A program made the translations under genes and the position numbers. From Taudactylus pleione (lineage: Eukaryota; Chordata; Amphibia; Anura; Myobatrachidae), in contig JAUIMM010000636.1 of assembly GCA_031769625.1 (NCBI GenBank), positions 4,315,501 to 4,379,500 of the forward strand: 64,000 nucleotides of DNA, read 5' to 3'. Position 1 is the first letter of the stretch; each line of letters begins with the position of its first letter. The notes under the pieces were generated by a model that was not told the DNA's origin, searched no databases, and saw nothing but the letters and a program-made list of their open reading frames with translations. Of this stretch, positions 33,001 to 45,589 are shown one piece after another.

Positions 33001-33410
33001 GGGATGTAGTCAACAGGCAAATTGTCAACATGTGAAGTGTCAACATTGTCAGAATGCCGACATTAGGGTTAGGCTGCGGGCAGGATATTTAGGGCTAGGC
33101 TGCCAGCAGGAAGGTTAGGGTTTGGCTGGTGGGGGGTTATTTAGGATTCAACACTAGAGGGAGGGTTAGGGGTAGGGATGGGCTAGGAATAGAGGAGAAT
33201 TACTTACCGGAACGCCGGAGGAACACAGCTCTGACTCGGACGTCACAGTCACATGACCTCTGGGACCCGGAATTTGCGCTGGAGCTGCTTCAGCCATCAG
33301 TAGAAGACAAGTCACCGCTGGGCCACCAGGGACAATATGTTGATATCTACATGATGAATGTTGACATGGCAGTTGACATGGCAGCATATCTTACCACACC
33401 CAGTTGATCA
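33001..33410. mobile_element. Repeat with TTAGGGTTAGGCTG array, copy 2
   Basis: GTCAACATGTGAAGTGTCAAC and ATGTTGACATGGCAGTTGAC words at the two sides enclose repeated TTAGGGTTAGG and TTAGGGCTAGG words. It is the same general design as 22380-22695 and 58830-59275 but on the other strand. The TTAGGG words are too irregular and interspersed to be telomeric. Confidence 0.55.
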
Positions 33411-34079
33411 CATGCATCTGTCTTATCTTAATGGTTGATGCATACAATACTGCAGCCAAAGAGACGACAGGACATTGCTTTAGGTGATTGATATCATTAT
33501 ATAAATTATAGCAGCGTTATAATCGTGAATCAGTTACATTATATAAATAAAGGAAAAAAGTTATGGGCAACTCGGAAAATAATAAGACATAATTCATTAG
33601 AAGAGTATAAATCTATTACATTTCAGCAGGCAGCACTGACCTTCAGTGTTTACAGTTGTAGTTTCCCTCCTAGAAAGTCTTGACAATTCTCTCCTGTACA
33701 AGGGGGTTGATGGGAAACTTCACTTTGCAAATGTGAACTATGAATCAATCACCATAACCTGATGTGCCAGTTCTGAAAAAGGGCAACACCAGCATTATGG
33801 AAACATGCAGCTGAAGATAATAGGCATGCATATCAAAAAGTTCTTTTTTGCCGAGCAGTTGACCTTTCAGCTATTACTACACAATTAGAAGAATTGCACA
33901 TTGTTTACTTGAGTAAGTTATTGATACACAACTGACTATTCTAAGGATTTTTGTATTATAACAAATATGTTGCATTGATATTCATTTTGCATAAACAAAT
34001 AATACATTGATGACACCTTCAAAACAGTAATTAAATATATGACCTGATTGAGTGTTCCAGCCGTCCTAAGCTAATATAC
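33411..34079. other. Intronic sequence, nothing recognised
   Basis: AT-rich; no gene or repeat ends seen. Confidence 0.4.
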
Positions 34080-34129
34080 ACGTTGCCCACCCCTGCCCCG
34101 CTTACCGACATTTGGAGTCACAGAAAGGC

Positions 34130-34660
34130 AGGCATTTTATGGGTGTATATAAAATAAACAGAGTATCACAGGGAATTTATCCCAGAATACAAAACAAACA
34201 GCATTTCAGAGACCAATGTATGATACAGAAAGTATCCCAGAAATCAATATACTTTTAAGAGAGCATTCCAGATATCAATTTACAATGCAGAGAGACTACA
34301 GAGACTGCCATACAATACAGAAAGTATCCAGAGCTTACCAGAGACCGTCAAACAATACATAGAGTAATCCAAAGGCCGCCATATAATAGAGGTCACATCT
34401 TAGTGATCATTATACAATAAACAGGCCACACTAATGAACACTAAACAATGCACAGAGCATCCTAGTGACTGATAGATTATTCTGGTGACCACCAATAAAA
34501 TACATGAGAACACCCTAGTGACCGCAATCCTATACAGAGATCATCCTAGTATCCATATATAATGCAGAGAGCATGTTAATGACTTCCATACAGTACAGAG
34601 AACTGCCATTAAGTACATAGCGCATCCTGGTGACTAATATACAATACAGAGATAATAGGG
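34130..34660. repeat. Old degenerate minisatellite (about 40-bp units)
   Basis: Words like CAGAGAGCATCCTAGTGACC and ATATACAATACAGAGA recur loosely about every 35-45 bases with heavy divergence, unlike the young arrays elsewhere in the window. Confidence 0.65.
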
Positions 34661-35538
34661 AATACCATTCTTTTCTGTTTAGCTAATTGTCAGGCACTTA
34701 TTAAAAATGGGCATTATAGGTCCACTATAGACAAAATCTAGTCAGCAAAGCTATGTATTTTCATGACGTTGCATAACAGTGTTATTTAGCACAATATAAA
34801 GAGAGCTAAAAGCCAGTAGCAAAAATAATGTCACAGATTTCATCAGAAAAACATAAATGCAAGTGTTAATATGAGAGGAATATAGGGTATTCTATACACC
34901 TTCTCCCTCCTGCTATATTTACATAAATTTCTGGCCACTAGTCTTCTAACACAAGAGAGCTGGACCATAGGTGATTTATGTCTCATTATACTTTCTCCTG
35001 CAATCAATGGCTCTTAGCGCTGGAGAGCAGTTAATGGTTAGTAGAATTTTTGGTGGTGGGTGGGCAGTTTACAGTGTTACCTCTTACTGTTTTTTTCCAG
35101 ATTACAGATACATTTAATTCTGATCAAGACAAAATGTCCCTTGAACCATGATAAAAATTATCTTTTCATATTATGTATTTACCACAGCAGTTTTAAATTC
35201 AAATTGTCACTTGGAATTTACAGAACTTTTTTCCCAGGTGGAAACCAGGAAATCTGGAAATTAGAACTTGAAAACACTGGCTGCCTATGACCCAGCAATA
35301 ATCACTACAGTCCTCTGCCACATTAATGCGTTACTGGCAAAGCAAAGACAAAGCTGTGTTTAAATGTAAACATATACAGGAGTAAATAAAACAGCTTTCA
35401 ACGTATTGTAACCTTGATGTTAAAATATACTTTACAAATAACATTAATTTGTATCCCCATCACTACTTTACAAATTAGATTATTTTGTATCCCCCCGTAC
35501 AGATTATAAATTAGATACCTTGTACCTCCCTAATACTT
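34661..35538. other. Intronic sequence, nothing recognised
   Basis: AT-rich unique-looking sequence; the 76-aa frame at 35060 is not supported. Confidence 0.4.
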
Positions 35539-35548
35539 GCACCCCCCA

Positions 35549-36405
35549 CAGGGCCGCAATTTAGGAGGAGGCACGTGACCCAGGTGCCGGACTTGAGGGG
35601 GTGCGGAGAGGCTGCCGGAGGCTAGGTTGCTGCTCTTGTGGGTTTGGAGCCACATCCCGGCCTTGAAAGGCACAGAGACACCGTCAGTCTAATGTAGTTC
35701 CGGTCGCAAACCAATCAGTGCTCGCGCACCAGCAGCCAATCAGCAGAGGCTGCCAGTCCGTGAGCTCCAATTGGTTTGCGAGTGACGCCACATTACATTG
35801 ACGGCAGTATTGAGTTCCCCAGCATGTGGTAGCCCCGTCCCGCGCCACCCGAGCTCACCCACCACACGGCCCTGGTAGTGAAGAGAAGGGAGATGGGGCC
35901 CCGGGTGACAAAAATCCTAGTTTAGGCCCTGCCACCCAGGCATGCAACTAAGGTGGGTGGGTGAGGGGCGTGGGGGGGGACGTGTGCTGAGCACTGGAAT
36001 TGAGGGGGCACTAGAAGGCTGCCAAGGAGGGCCCCAGTGGCTACAGACATAGGCGGATCCAGGGGGGGGGGCACATGGGCCCATGCCTCTTCTGTTGTTT
36101 CTGGCTTTTTTTTTTTAACTGAGGGCAGCAGCAGCCCTGCTGTTTCCGTCAGATTGATAGAGGTGGCGGTGGACAGTAGCCTGGCCTCAAGTTATAAGGG
36201 GGATTACTGTGTGGCATAATGTGTAATGGGCATTACTGTATGGCACAATGTGTTATAAGGGGCATTACTGTGTCACGTGACCACACACCCTTTTGAGGAG
36301 AGCTCGTGCCTAAGGCATGCGCAGAGAACGTCCTCTTTTGTTTTTCTTTCTTTTTTTGGGGGGGGGGGGGCACCACAGGTGACAAAAATTCTAGTTTCGG
36401 CCCTG
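35549..36405. mobile_element. hAT-like element(s) with CAGGGCC ends, probably composite
   Basis: The left end is CAGGGCCGCAATTTAGGAGG. Two right-type ends occur: CAGGGCCTAAACTAGGATTT (minus strand, ending 35931) and CAGGGCCGAAACTAGAATTT (ending 36405). GCACCCCC occurs both just before the left end (offset by two bases) and directly after 36405, an imperfect TSD for the outer unit. Units like GGGCATTACTGTATGGCACA (36220-36270) again recall the internal repeats of the large hAT-like elements. I read it as one element with a second related one inserted or fused. Confidence 0.6.
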
Positions 36406-36413
36406 GCACCCCC

Positions 36414-37104
36414 TCATACTTTACAAATTAGGTTGACTTGTCATCATCACCTTTATACTTTATATACTCTGTTAGTTTGCTATGTATTCGCCCCTATACT
36501 TTACAAATTGGTATCTCCCACACACAATATACTTTAAAAGCAGAGTAACTCCCCCCAGCATCATGAGAAGAAGTGCATTGAGCTGGGCACATCTGACTAA
36601 GTTGTGCCCAATTGCTAGGGCCATAACTAGATGTGTGCATGTAGTGCCGCCTAGAAGGTCGGCACTGTTGCTCCCCCATGGCACCTACAATAGTAACTTT
36701 CAGCCTGTAAAGCAGCTGCAGAACCACCTGGTGCATCTATAGGGTGTTTCAGGCACTCAGCTTCTTATTGATCCTATCAGCCCCACCCCCTCATGGTGGC
36801 ATCATTATGTCACATGTGCAAGGGGCGGAGTCAGCCCATAGGATAGAGGGTTGTTGGGTTTGCCACTGCTGCCCTCTCCCCAAATCCCAGCACTATAACC
36901 TGCAGCCTGATCAGTCTATAGGTTGATCAGATGTTGATTTAGCTGTGCTTCAAAAATGGACAGCATAGTCCTCAATTTCCTGTAAGTGTAAATAGAAACA
37001 CTTAGGGCGTGACTGTTGTTTGTGTTTAATCTAAAAGTAAGTCTAATGTTAATAGTTCCTCTTACATATTGAGTTGAACATTCCTGTATTTGATGATCTC
37101 ACAT
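36414..37104. other. Intronic sequence, nothing recognised
   Basis: No coding match. Short repeated phrases (ACTTTACAAATTAG) continue from 35450 and may be the flank duplicated around the hAT-like element. Confidence 0.35.
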
Positions 37105-39522
37105 ATTTATTTTTTTAACTCAATAGATTTTATTGAATAGAAAACATTACAAAACATGCAAACTCGTAGACAAAAGTTTTCATAATAAGTGGAGACATAG
37201 GGCCTGATTCAGCATGGAACGCAACTGTAACAGCGTATGCAGATCGGCAGATGGTGCGTACTGCACTTACGTATGCACCACAGTACACATGTTAGCATTG
37301 CGATAGCACTGTGATCACTCACACAGATAGAAACCCATCGCAAAGTGAGTGACGTCAGCGTTTGGGGGTGGTGATGGGGGAGTGGTTGGAGAAATGAAGG
37401 TGTGCCTGTCCGTTTGAACGCTGTTTCATGGGTGTGCATAAATTAGCCACTGCGTGCGATGAGACTTGCAATTTCTGAGACAGGTCAGACCTGCTGTAAT
37501 TCTGAGTGAGGGTCCGATGTTACTCAATGTTACCGATGTATGCGCAGGACTGCGAGGTATTACGGATGTGAGAAAGCGGTAGTGGGCGTCTCTATGCTGG
37601 CTGAGCTGTTGCAAACATTAGCATATTTTCACATTAGCATATTTTCACAGTAGAACTGCGTGCGTGATGGCAGTTGTAATAGTGATCCATGCTGAATCAA
37701 GACCTTACAACAGTAATACACAGACAGGGGAAATATAAAGGGGAGAGGGAACAGAAAGTGATCACAGTATTGCAGGAATAAAGCATAAAATACTACTAAA
37801 TAAAGAGACCTGATTCTAGCACAAAGATGAGGGAAACAAACTGGATTGAGGGGGCAAAGAACCAGAAGATACGCATGTAGGGAAGCATAATATTCAAACC
37901 AAAAACTCCATAATACAAAAGGGGAAAAAGAGCGGGTGGAGTACTTAAAGCCCCAAATTTCCATGTTGTAACTATGTTGAATGAAGAGACAATTTTAGGG
38001 CAGGAAGGAGAGTCCGATCTCTTCCAGTATTGGGCAGTTGCTGCCCTAGTGGCTATTAGTATGTGGCCATAACATATTTGGTATGAGATGGGACAGAGGG
38101 GAGGAAATAATGTAGAAGAGCTATCTCGGGAAGGTGGGGCAGAGATATTGCAGTAACTTGAGTAATTAAATAAAAAATCTCTAGCCTCTGTGGTTGGATT
38201 ATTATGCACGACCAAAAAATATGCAGCAGAGTGCCTACCATTCCACAGTTTCTCCAGCAGAACTTAGAGGAGGTGGGCCAGTTTTGATGTAGTCGCTCAG
38301 GAGTAAGATAAGCTCTTTGGATAGCCTTAAAAGCATGTCGGAGTGATTAATTCATTTAGACATTTTGAAAACATTTCTGAACAACACATCCCAATCTTCG
38401 CTAGATAGTGAAATATGAAGGTACTCCTCCTATTTAGTTTGAATGGCTAATTTGTGCAACTCTATGGAGGACAAAAGTGTGTTAAACCAAGAAGAAATTC
38501 CACCTCTAGGAGACAAAGTTAAAAATGTTGATGTTATGTAAGGAAGAGGTGAAGTTAAAGGTTGCAAATTAATTGTATTAGAAGATATCCAGTGACGGAT
38601 ACGTAAATATTTAAAGAAATCGTGTAGGGATAGAGAATTGTTCCTGAAGTTGGAGAAAGGTTATAACACAGGACCCATCATAAAAATCCCTAATCGACTG
38701 GATACCCAGAGTATACCACTTATCTAAATCTAAGTCAGGATCAACTTAGAAACTGCTAACGTAGAAATATTCACTGAAGGAAGTGTAAAATCACCAAATA
38801 ACTGTATTAATTTATCCCACACTTTAAGTGAATCTGATATGCTGCACAGCCTAAGAGATGAGGAGGACCTGCAGGCTGGAGATGTGTATAGCAGGTCTTG
38901 CAAGGGGAAGGCCTGACAAATAAAACTCTCAATATTTACCCAAGCTTTAGGGGAGGAGGGAAGGAGCCATTCTCGAACCTGAGTAAAAAGACACCCTGAT
39001 TAGGGAGTGACAGGCCATCTTTAGATTTAGTTCTGGATAATCTAGGAGTTTTACCACTCCTAACAAACTTTGAAATAATAGCATAAAATTTGGATAACAG
39101 AGAAATGGGAATTAGAAAGAGGATAGCTTGAAAAAGATACAACATTTTGGGAAGCAACATCATTTTTACAGATGAGATACAGCCTAGCCACGAGACCTCA
39201 TAATTCATCCATAATTTAGTGAGATAAGAAAATTGGAGAAGAAGACGACGGTAGTTAGTCTTTGGTGTCTTGTAGGGTCGCCAGAATGTGAATGCTCAGA
39301 TATTTAAGACTAGTAGACTGCCAAGAGTATGGATACTGGATTTGTAAAGAGAGTAAAGAAGTCTGCTGAATACCATAAGCCAAACCCTCTGTTTTAGTTG
39401 TGTTGAGCTTGTAATATGAGACCGCTGAATATTCTTGCAAAATATTGTGAAGTACCATAAGGGAAGATTCAGGTTTCATGACAAATAAGAGTACATCATC
39501 TGCAAATAGGCAGGCCCCGTAA
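37105..39522 (-). pseudogene. L1/Tx1-type LINE remnant (ORF2 reverse transcriptase, 3' half)
   Basis: On the minus strand the FADDVLLFV reverse transcriptase active-site motif lies at about 39483-39506, followed by LMVLHNILQEYSAVSYYKLN and TTKTEGLAYG (39255-39479). Then come VSWLGCISSVKMMLLPKMLY and LFQAILFLIPI (38936-39208), and the C-terminal parts HIFWSC and ATAQYWKRSDSPSCPKIVS. All are typical of L1-clade ORF2. Several frameshifts and stops break the frame. The 5' half is missing at 39522, and the 3' end is an A-rich tail (T-rich on the plus strand near 37105-37116). A family A MITE interrupts the 3' UTR. Confidence 0.87.
37200..37704. mobile_element. Family A-like MITE inside the L1 3' region
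   Basis: It starts GGGCCTGATTCAGCATGG and ends CCATGCTGAATCAAGACC, mirror ends with the subfamily word CAGCATGG. The flanks are ATA and TTA (2 of 3). L1 3'-UTR sequence continues on both sides, so insertion came after the L1. Confidence 0.8.
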
Positions 39523-39524
39523 TT

Positions 39525-39990
39525 TTAGGAACCAGGACTGGCTGAGTAGTCCGGGGCTGGTTATGCTTTTGGAGGGGGGACCAAACGTCTTTTTTTTTTT
39601 TTTTTTTATATAAAATGACTTTAAATTAGGTACACATGCAGAAACATACACAAATCACACTGATCTGTGTATGTTTCTGCAAAACTCGCAGCTCAGGAGG
39701 TGTAGTGTTTGAAACTTCAATTTATCTGCGAGTTTGCTTCAATCTCACCAGAGATTGTAATCTCGATTCTTGGTAAATTCCCGAGTTGCATCTTTTTCAT
39801 GAAAAGTACTTCTGAGTTTGCCCGCTGGTGAGTTGTTTCGAGTTTGCGATCTCACCCGAGTTTTACAAGTGAGAAGAGAGAAATCTCTCCCAAACTTACC
39901 AGAGTAGTAAATTTGCGAGATGAAAAACATGCCTAACCTCACCCGAGGTTGTCATTTTGACCAAACTCCATTCTTAGTAAATGTACCCCC
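39525..39990. mobile_element. Non-autonomous DNA element fragment (related to 26355-27628)
   Basis: It shares AACCAGGACTGGCTG, GGGGGGACCA and a long T run with the region near 27180-27270, and its right side CTTAGTAAATGTACCCCC is like the right side there. The left part is joined directly to truncated L1 sequence. Confidence 0.5.
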
Positions 39991-40640
39991 TGGAGTTGTT
40001 GCTAATGTGTGATTAACGTTAATGACGCTAAATGGTCTTTGTTTTGAAGACTTTGCTTCCAGGTATCCAGTTTTTGTGAGGGGAGAGTGTGCCTGAATTG
40101 TTTTTAAAGCATGTCAGATACTTGAAGGCTTTGAACAACTACAGGGACAAAAGTTAAATTTCATCTGCATTTGTACAGTATGGGTTTCATAGAGAATAAT
40201 GGGCCTCATTCAGAGTTGGACGTAAGTGTTGCATTTTGCTACTTTTTCTGAGCTGGCCACAAACGCGAGATGCAACCAACACTTCACAGGTAGCAAATGC
40301 GCCTCCCTCTCCGTGTAAGTAACAGAAGCAGATGTGGCAGGAATATGATAGGAGGCGTGGCTTAGTTGCGATGAGTACAAACGAAGCTAAAAAATTACAG
40401 TAGACAGTCCATACCCATTACAGTGAATGGCTGGTGATTACAGATAATAAGTACCCAAGGGGATTGGAGCATATGAAATGCTAACTGAACAAGACACAGA
40501 TATACTGTTATTTTTGGTTTTCAAAGTCACCACTAATAAAGATATGGGCAATCCTCCCTGTTTCATACTGAGTATGAAACACTTTTTTTTTTAAACACAA
40601 TTATTCAGTACACTAATTTAGCTTTAGGCAACTTACACAC

Positions 40641-40668
40641 ATCATCATCATCATCATCATCATCATCA
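40641..40668. repeat. (ATC)n microsatellite
   Basis: Nine or more ATC units in a row. Confidence 0.95.
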
Positions 40669-41509
40669 ACTCGCAACTTGCACCAGGGTTTCTGTCTCTC
40701 CAAACAGGTGCATATACATCTTTTAGATGGCCATTATGTGTGCCCTTGCTAGACATTTTGTCCAAAATCACCTTGACAAAGGCTTATATTTATAGCTTGC
40801 ACGGTACTCCGGCACCTTTATAGATTCATGGATCACACAGGTAAGGACAACAGCAAAGATACAATAATATCTTTATTACACAGCACACAGGGAACTAGGT
40901 AATACTGTAACGGGACTATGAACAGAAATACACAGCAAATGCCAGGTGCCAGGTATGCAACCAACTCGCGCTGGGTACCCTGAACCACTCAACAGTCCTT
41001 ACATTACTGGTTGTGTGGGTTCCATCTTTTTGTTATCTCATGGAGGTTGCTTCATAGACACAGTGTTACTTTGTGGGTGTCTGAAGTAGTTCTGTTCCTT
41101 GCTGTTTTCAGCCACTTCAACATGCTCTCTAGCAACATGGCGGTAACAGATACCAGTCACCCAACTCCAGTAGGCGCAAAGATGCTTATAACAGCCATTT
41201 GACACAAATACTTTTATTATGGCCACTAATAGACTTCTATACTGTTATCCTGTTATCTAATATTGGTTTGTCTTTTTGGGGGGTACAGGCAGATTTCCCA
41301 ATTTTTACCTATACTTAACAAGTGTAAAACCAGAAAGAATTATTGGGTGAATCACTTATCAACCATTTTCTAATTGGATTGCACGATAAGTTAAAACAAG
41401 TATACAGGTATTAAGTAAAATTATCGGGCAATATGAATGCAAACTTATCACTTTTGCCTGTAATTGAATTCCCATTACTCATTCTATATCACACTTGCTG
41501 GGCTATATA

Positions 41510-41883
41510 GGGGCATATTCACTTGGGGGCGAGACTAGCAAAAATCCCGCACCTACAAGATTGTTTCCTGCAGGATTTTTGCTATTCAATTGGGTGCAGG
41601 GTTTTTTAGACCCTGTAACGGGCGCTGGGAGAACTACATCTCCCAGCAACCCCCTCCCCAGTGGACAGATGGGGGGGGAGGCCATCGGGAGCCACTGAGA
41701 CCCCCATGGAGGTAATTGTATTTTTTTATACAGGGTTTTTAGAGCTGTAAACTCTCGAACAATTTTTTTTTAATTGGATACCGTGAGTATCGGGAGCGCA
41801 CATACATGCAGTAATCCAAACTTGGGCGTGAGGGGCGCAAGGTTTTTTACCTCGCTTAACCTCGTGCCAATTGGATATGCCCC
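41510..41883. mobile_element. Harbinger-like MITE (GGGGCATATYCAATTGG), 374 bp
   Basis: The left end GGGGCATATTCACTTGGG and the minus-strand right end GGGGCATATCCAATTGG are inverted repeats. The TSD ATA is on both sides. It lies inside the 40201-42268 element. Confidence 0.85.
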
Positions 41884-42484
41884 ATAGTTTCCTTTGTTGC
41901 AGTGACAGCCAGCTAGCATCTCTGCCTTCAGGATGAATGTCTTGTTGGAGCAAAAACATATGTTTGTGTGCATAACATGGGGTTGTGGAATAGGAGACAG
42001 AATATAAAAGAGTATAGAGTACAGGTTGGGAGATGAGGTCTTGATGAAAAGTAATGATGATACGCTCTCAATACAGTCACATTGGCAGCAATTCATGCCC
42101 CGTGTAACTGCCATCCCAAACCCCATGATGCACAGGGCCATAGAGTAAGTGCAGGTTGCTCAAAAAAAGATGCATTGTGAAAGACGTGGACGTGCATCAA
42201 AGAATATAGAAAGTTTCAGCCAAAAAAATCTCCATCTTGCGTTTATGCCCTAGCTCTGAATGAGGTCGAATGTGTCTTAACTCATCTGTTCAGATTGTTT
42301 ACACAAGGAAAATGGCCTCATGTTGTAGATGGGGTCAAATTTTGTTAGAAATCAGTGCACTACTGCACTGTCTTCTCACTGTGCATACATGCTGGGCACT
42401 AGGACCCAGAGTCTGCATGAAGGTCCAACCTCCAACCTGTTGTGCTACTGCACATGTGACTGCAGCCATCTGTACTGTGTAGAG

Positions 42485-42642
42485 TAGGAGTTGGCAATAA
42501 GCGGCCCTCCAGCTGTTGTTGAACTACAAGTCCCACCATGCATTGCAACAGTTTTAGCATGGCCAAATAGCAAAACTGTAGCAGGGCATGCTGGGATGTG
42601 TAGTTTTACAACATCTGGGGGGGCGCTTATTATCCACCCCTA
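42485..42642. mobile_element. Short hAT-like MITE, 158 bp, TAGGGGTGG ends
   Basis: The left end TAGGAGTTGGCAATAAGCGG and the minus-strand right end TAGGGGTGGATAATAAGCGC are inverted repeats. A perfect 8-bp TSD, GTGTAGAG, lies at 42477-42484 and 42643-42650. The core is an imperfect hairpin around GAACTACAAGTCCC, a motif widespread in vertebrate MITEs. Confidence 0.9.
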
Positions 42643-42650
42643 GTGTAGAG

Positions 42651-43764
42651 TGACATGGTGGGAGACAGAAGTTTCCTACTTAGCTGCTAAAGAGATCTGG
42701 TTAATACATGCAATTGCTGTTCCGGCATTCCTGCACCGCTGCCTGTTTGCAGGTGAGCTGTATAGAACCCCACGCCGCTCAAGCTCTGCTCCATTGCCAG
42801 CGTACATGTGACAGAGAATATAGCTGTACCTGTTATCTATCAACAAACCAACAACACTGGTTAAGTTACTGGTTATGCATAGTTGAGTTATCGCCTGGCG
42901 TGTGCCTACATAACTCTACAATATCAACACTTGCACACACAGAATTTCCAACAAAATTGGCATGTGCAATGACTGTACAGCATTTGTATAAAGTTATAGA
43001 ATGAGCCTCCTGTCTTTACATATAACAACCGCTTTCCCATAGAGCATGTGCTCACTGGTACTATATTGCCCCAATGACTTAATGCAGGTAGTACAAGTTT
43101 ACCACAAGCTGGTGTAGTCAACAAAAGTATACAGTATACTTATGAGACATGTTAACAAAAAACAACTACTCCACAAACAGCAGAATGGAATATATTACGT
43201 TACTAGTGTGCATAAAATTAAATATAACAGCACACTGGATAGTTAGACACGGAGGAGTGCACAGAGTCAGGTGGCTAGCAACAAGGTGAAACAACCAAAG
43301 AGCCAGGGCAAGTGGCTAAAGTGCAATACAATAATCTAATAGGGATCATGGTCCCCTTCAACCAGCCTCAGCAGTAATGGCATCCACATTTAATAAAGAA
43401 GATTATTTCCTTCAACCAGCTCAACAGCAAATTCAAGTTTCCATATTAATAGAGCATACTGCAGTGTCCCCCATCAAATTCATATTAAAAGCTACCACAT
43501 AACAATAATACCCACAACAAGCTCTCATATAACATTAATACTACAAAAAGTAAAAAGAGTCCCTCTTGGACAATGTGGAATAAAGACTTCTGTACCTGTC
43601 TCCCTCGCAGTCTCTGCCCCAACCCGAGTTGACCTGAGAATGAAGGGGAAGAGCGCTAAGGGAAAATGAAGTGGTAAGAGGAGCAGGGTAGAGCTCCAGA
43701 GATAGAGGCTTTCTGCGTAAAATATATATAAGTGGTTTATTAAACACTAACATATGAGCGCTTC
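42651..43764. other. Intronic sequence, nothing recognised
   Basis: Unique-looking sequence with several 66-98 aa frames lacking family features. Confidence 0.4.
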
Positions 43765-43849
43765 GGTGTTGACTCTGTTCTTTTCACCAAATTTGCGAAA
43801 GTTCAGATTCTGAACATAACTGGGTGAAACCGAACCGTTCATCTCTAAT
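43765..43849. mobile_element. hAT-like fragment with TAGAGATGAACG end
   Basis: The minus strand begins TAGAGATGAACGGTTCGG, matching the termini of the 9331-10492 element. The matching second end was not found, so this is a truncated copy. Confidence 0.65.
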
Positions 43850-44349
43850 ATTAAGATTTGCTAGGATGGTGTTTATATATACACACTTAAACAAAAACAC
43901 TTGTTTCAACATTTATTTTAAACTGAGGAGGGCCAGCACCTTATATAATCACATAAGTCAGGCTTAGGAGGGGCAGCCAGGTTGGACAAGCGGGGGGGGG
44001 GGAGCGTGGTGCGGCAGAGGGGGCGTGGCCCTTGTGAAGCAGGGGGCAGGACGATGATGACACGATTCAGAGCGGGGGTTTTATTGTAACAGCGGGGGGG
44101 GCTGTTTGAAATGAATATGGGGGGAGTATGAAATGAAAAGAAATCCATTGAGCAATCAAATCCACAGAATTGTTCATCTTACCCACAAGAGTAGCCAGTG
44201 AGACAGACATCTTGGGCGTACTACATAGTATACAGTGGGAGGAAACGACAATTCATAGAAGTGTGATGCATCAAGAGTTGTCGTATTATAGCCACATAAA
44301 ATATGCCATAAAAGACCACAAAAACATAGAAAACACAGAAGGTGAATCA
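43850..44349. other. Intronic sequence, G-rich patches only
   Basis: G runs at about 43991-44000 and 44093-44102 and a GGGGGCGTGGCCC word suggest old MITE debris, but no ends are recognised. Confidence 0.3.
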
Positions 44350-44474
44350 GTCATCATGAGCTGTGTGCTGCGCTGCTGTGAGGGAGGGAGGGGGTGGGGG
44401 GGCGGCGCCGGGCCCCTCAGAAAGCCCAGGCCCGGGTAAATAGTACCCACTCCACCCCCGTCTCGGCACCCCTG
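44350..44474 (-). mobile_element. Truncated hAT-like element (family of 11638-12050)
   Basis: The minus strand starts CAGGGGTGCCGAGACGGGGG and continues with GGGTACTATTTACCCGGGCC, matching the left arm of the element at 11638. The other end is missing; the copy stops near GAGCTGTGTGCTGCGCTG. Confidence 0.75.
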
Positions 44475-44920
44475 CCTGTCAAAGGCTAGCGGTGAGGTCC
44501 ACTCGTGCTGTGCACCACTCCCGGATAGCACAGAGGTACGCTCACACTGCACATCGCTCCCGGCTGGTGCTGAGGTCTACTCCTGCCCCATCTCTGCTCA
44601 GTGTCCTGTAGCATGGAGATGGCTCTCTGCAGTCACTTGCTCACAGCATGTGTCCCCAGCAAGATGGCATACAAACTGCACGCCAGAGTTTCCTCCAGAA
44701 CAACAGTATGGGTGCAGCCATGTTGGACTCGGTCACCTGATGCTCTTCATCCACTCAGAGCGCTGCTACCAGACCAGCTGTTTGCAGCATCCAATCCCTG
44801 AGGATCCACCCCTATAAATGTAATTCCCTGGCTGGCCCTCATTGCCAGTACAACATCACTTCTTGCTGAAGGTACAGCTTAGTACTGAGCTCCCAGGCAC
44901 TTTGTATCTGAACGGTCCCA

Positions 44921-45451
44921 GGGCCTGATTCAGCAAGGATCGTTATTCTGCCAATACGCACGCACCACAGTTGCTAATATTAGTGGGGAAATGTAAGTGT
45001 TTGCAATCGCATTGCGATCCCAGCTTACGATAAGGATGTCCACTTGCCTTTGCTCACATCCGTATACTTGGGCAACATAGCAAAATAATCGGTAACATCG
45101 AGTAACATCGGACCCATACGCACAGTTAAGGCAGGTCAGACCTCACTCAGGAATTGCTAACTTCAGTACTCGCTATGAGCTCTCATGCTATTGCAATGGA
45201 TAATTTATGCACATCCCTGCAACAGCGTCCGAACGCACTGGCACGCCTGCGTTCACCCGACCACCCCCACATCACCACCCACAAACGGCACTTCCTGTCA
45301 AACAATGTGCTTGGGGTCTGCGTAGTCTCTGTAAACGTATTTCCCATCGCAATAGCTAGTTCGCTCACCGTGATGCATACGTATGCGCAGAGCTAAAACA
45401 TTGGCCGGGTGCGTGCTTTCTCTCCTGCGCAATACTTGCTGAATCAGGCCC
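44921..45451. mobile_element. Family A MITE (CAGCAAGG subfamily)
   Basis: It starts GGGCCTGATTCAGCAAGG and ends CTTGCTGAATCAGGCCC, with TSD CCA on both sides. The interior contains TAACATCGAGTAACATCGG and ACTTGCCTTTGCTC-type arms. Its ends match the subfamily of 37200-37704. Confidence 0.9.
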
Positions 45452-45589
45452 CCAGTCCGTTATATCCAGTTCCTATATCTGGTAAGCAAGTCTACTATAC
45501 CATCTTGCACAACAGTCTGGTTTTACCACTGAGACTTGTTCTTACAGCCACCATCGGTTCAAGCCGATACCTCCAAGCATCGGTCTCAT

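Larger units (their letters stand above)
40201..42268. mobile_element. Large family A-type element, 2,068 bp, carrying another MITE
   Basis: It starts GGGCCTCATTCAGAGTTGG and ends CTCTGAATGAGGTCG, with TSD AAT on both sides. At 2 kb it is four times longer than typical family A members, and only part is explained by the MITE at 41510-41883 and the (ATC)n run. No transposase frame is visible in it. Either several unrecognised insertions lie inside, or it is a longer progenitor form. Confidence 0.7.

Noticed and set aside
37629..38215. Minus-strand frames of 111-139 aa as independent genes
   Set aside because: They are overlapping pieces of the L1-type ORF2 C-terminus and 3' region.
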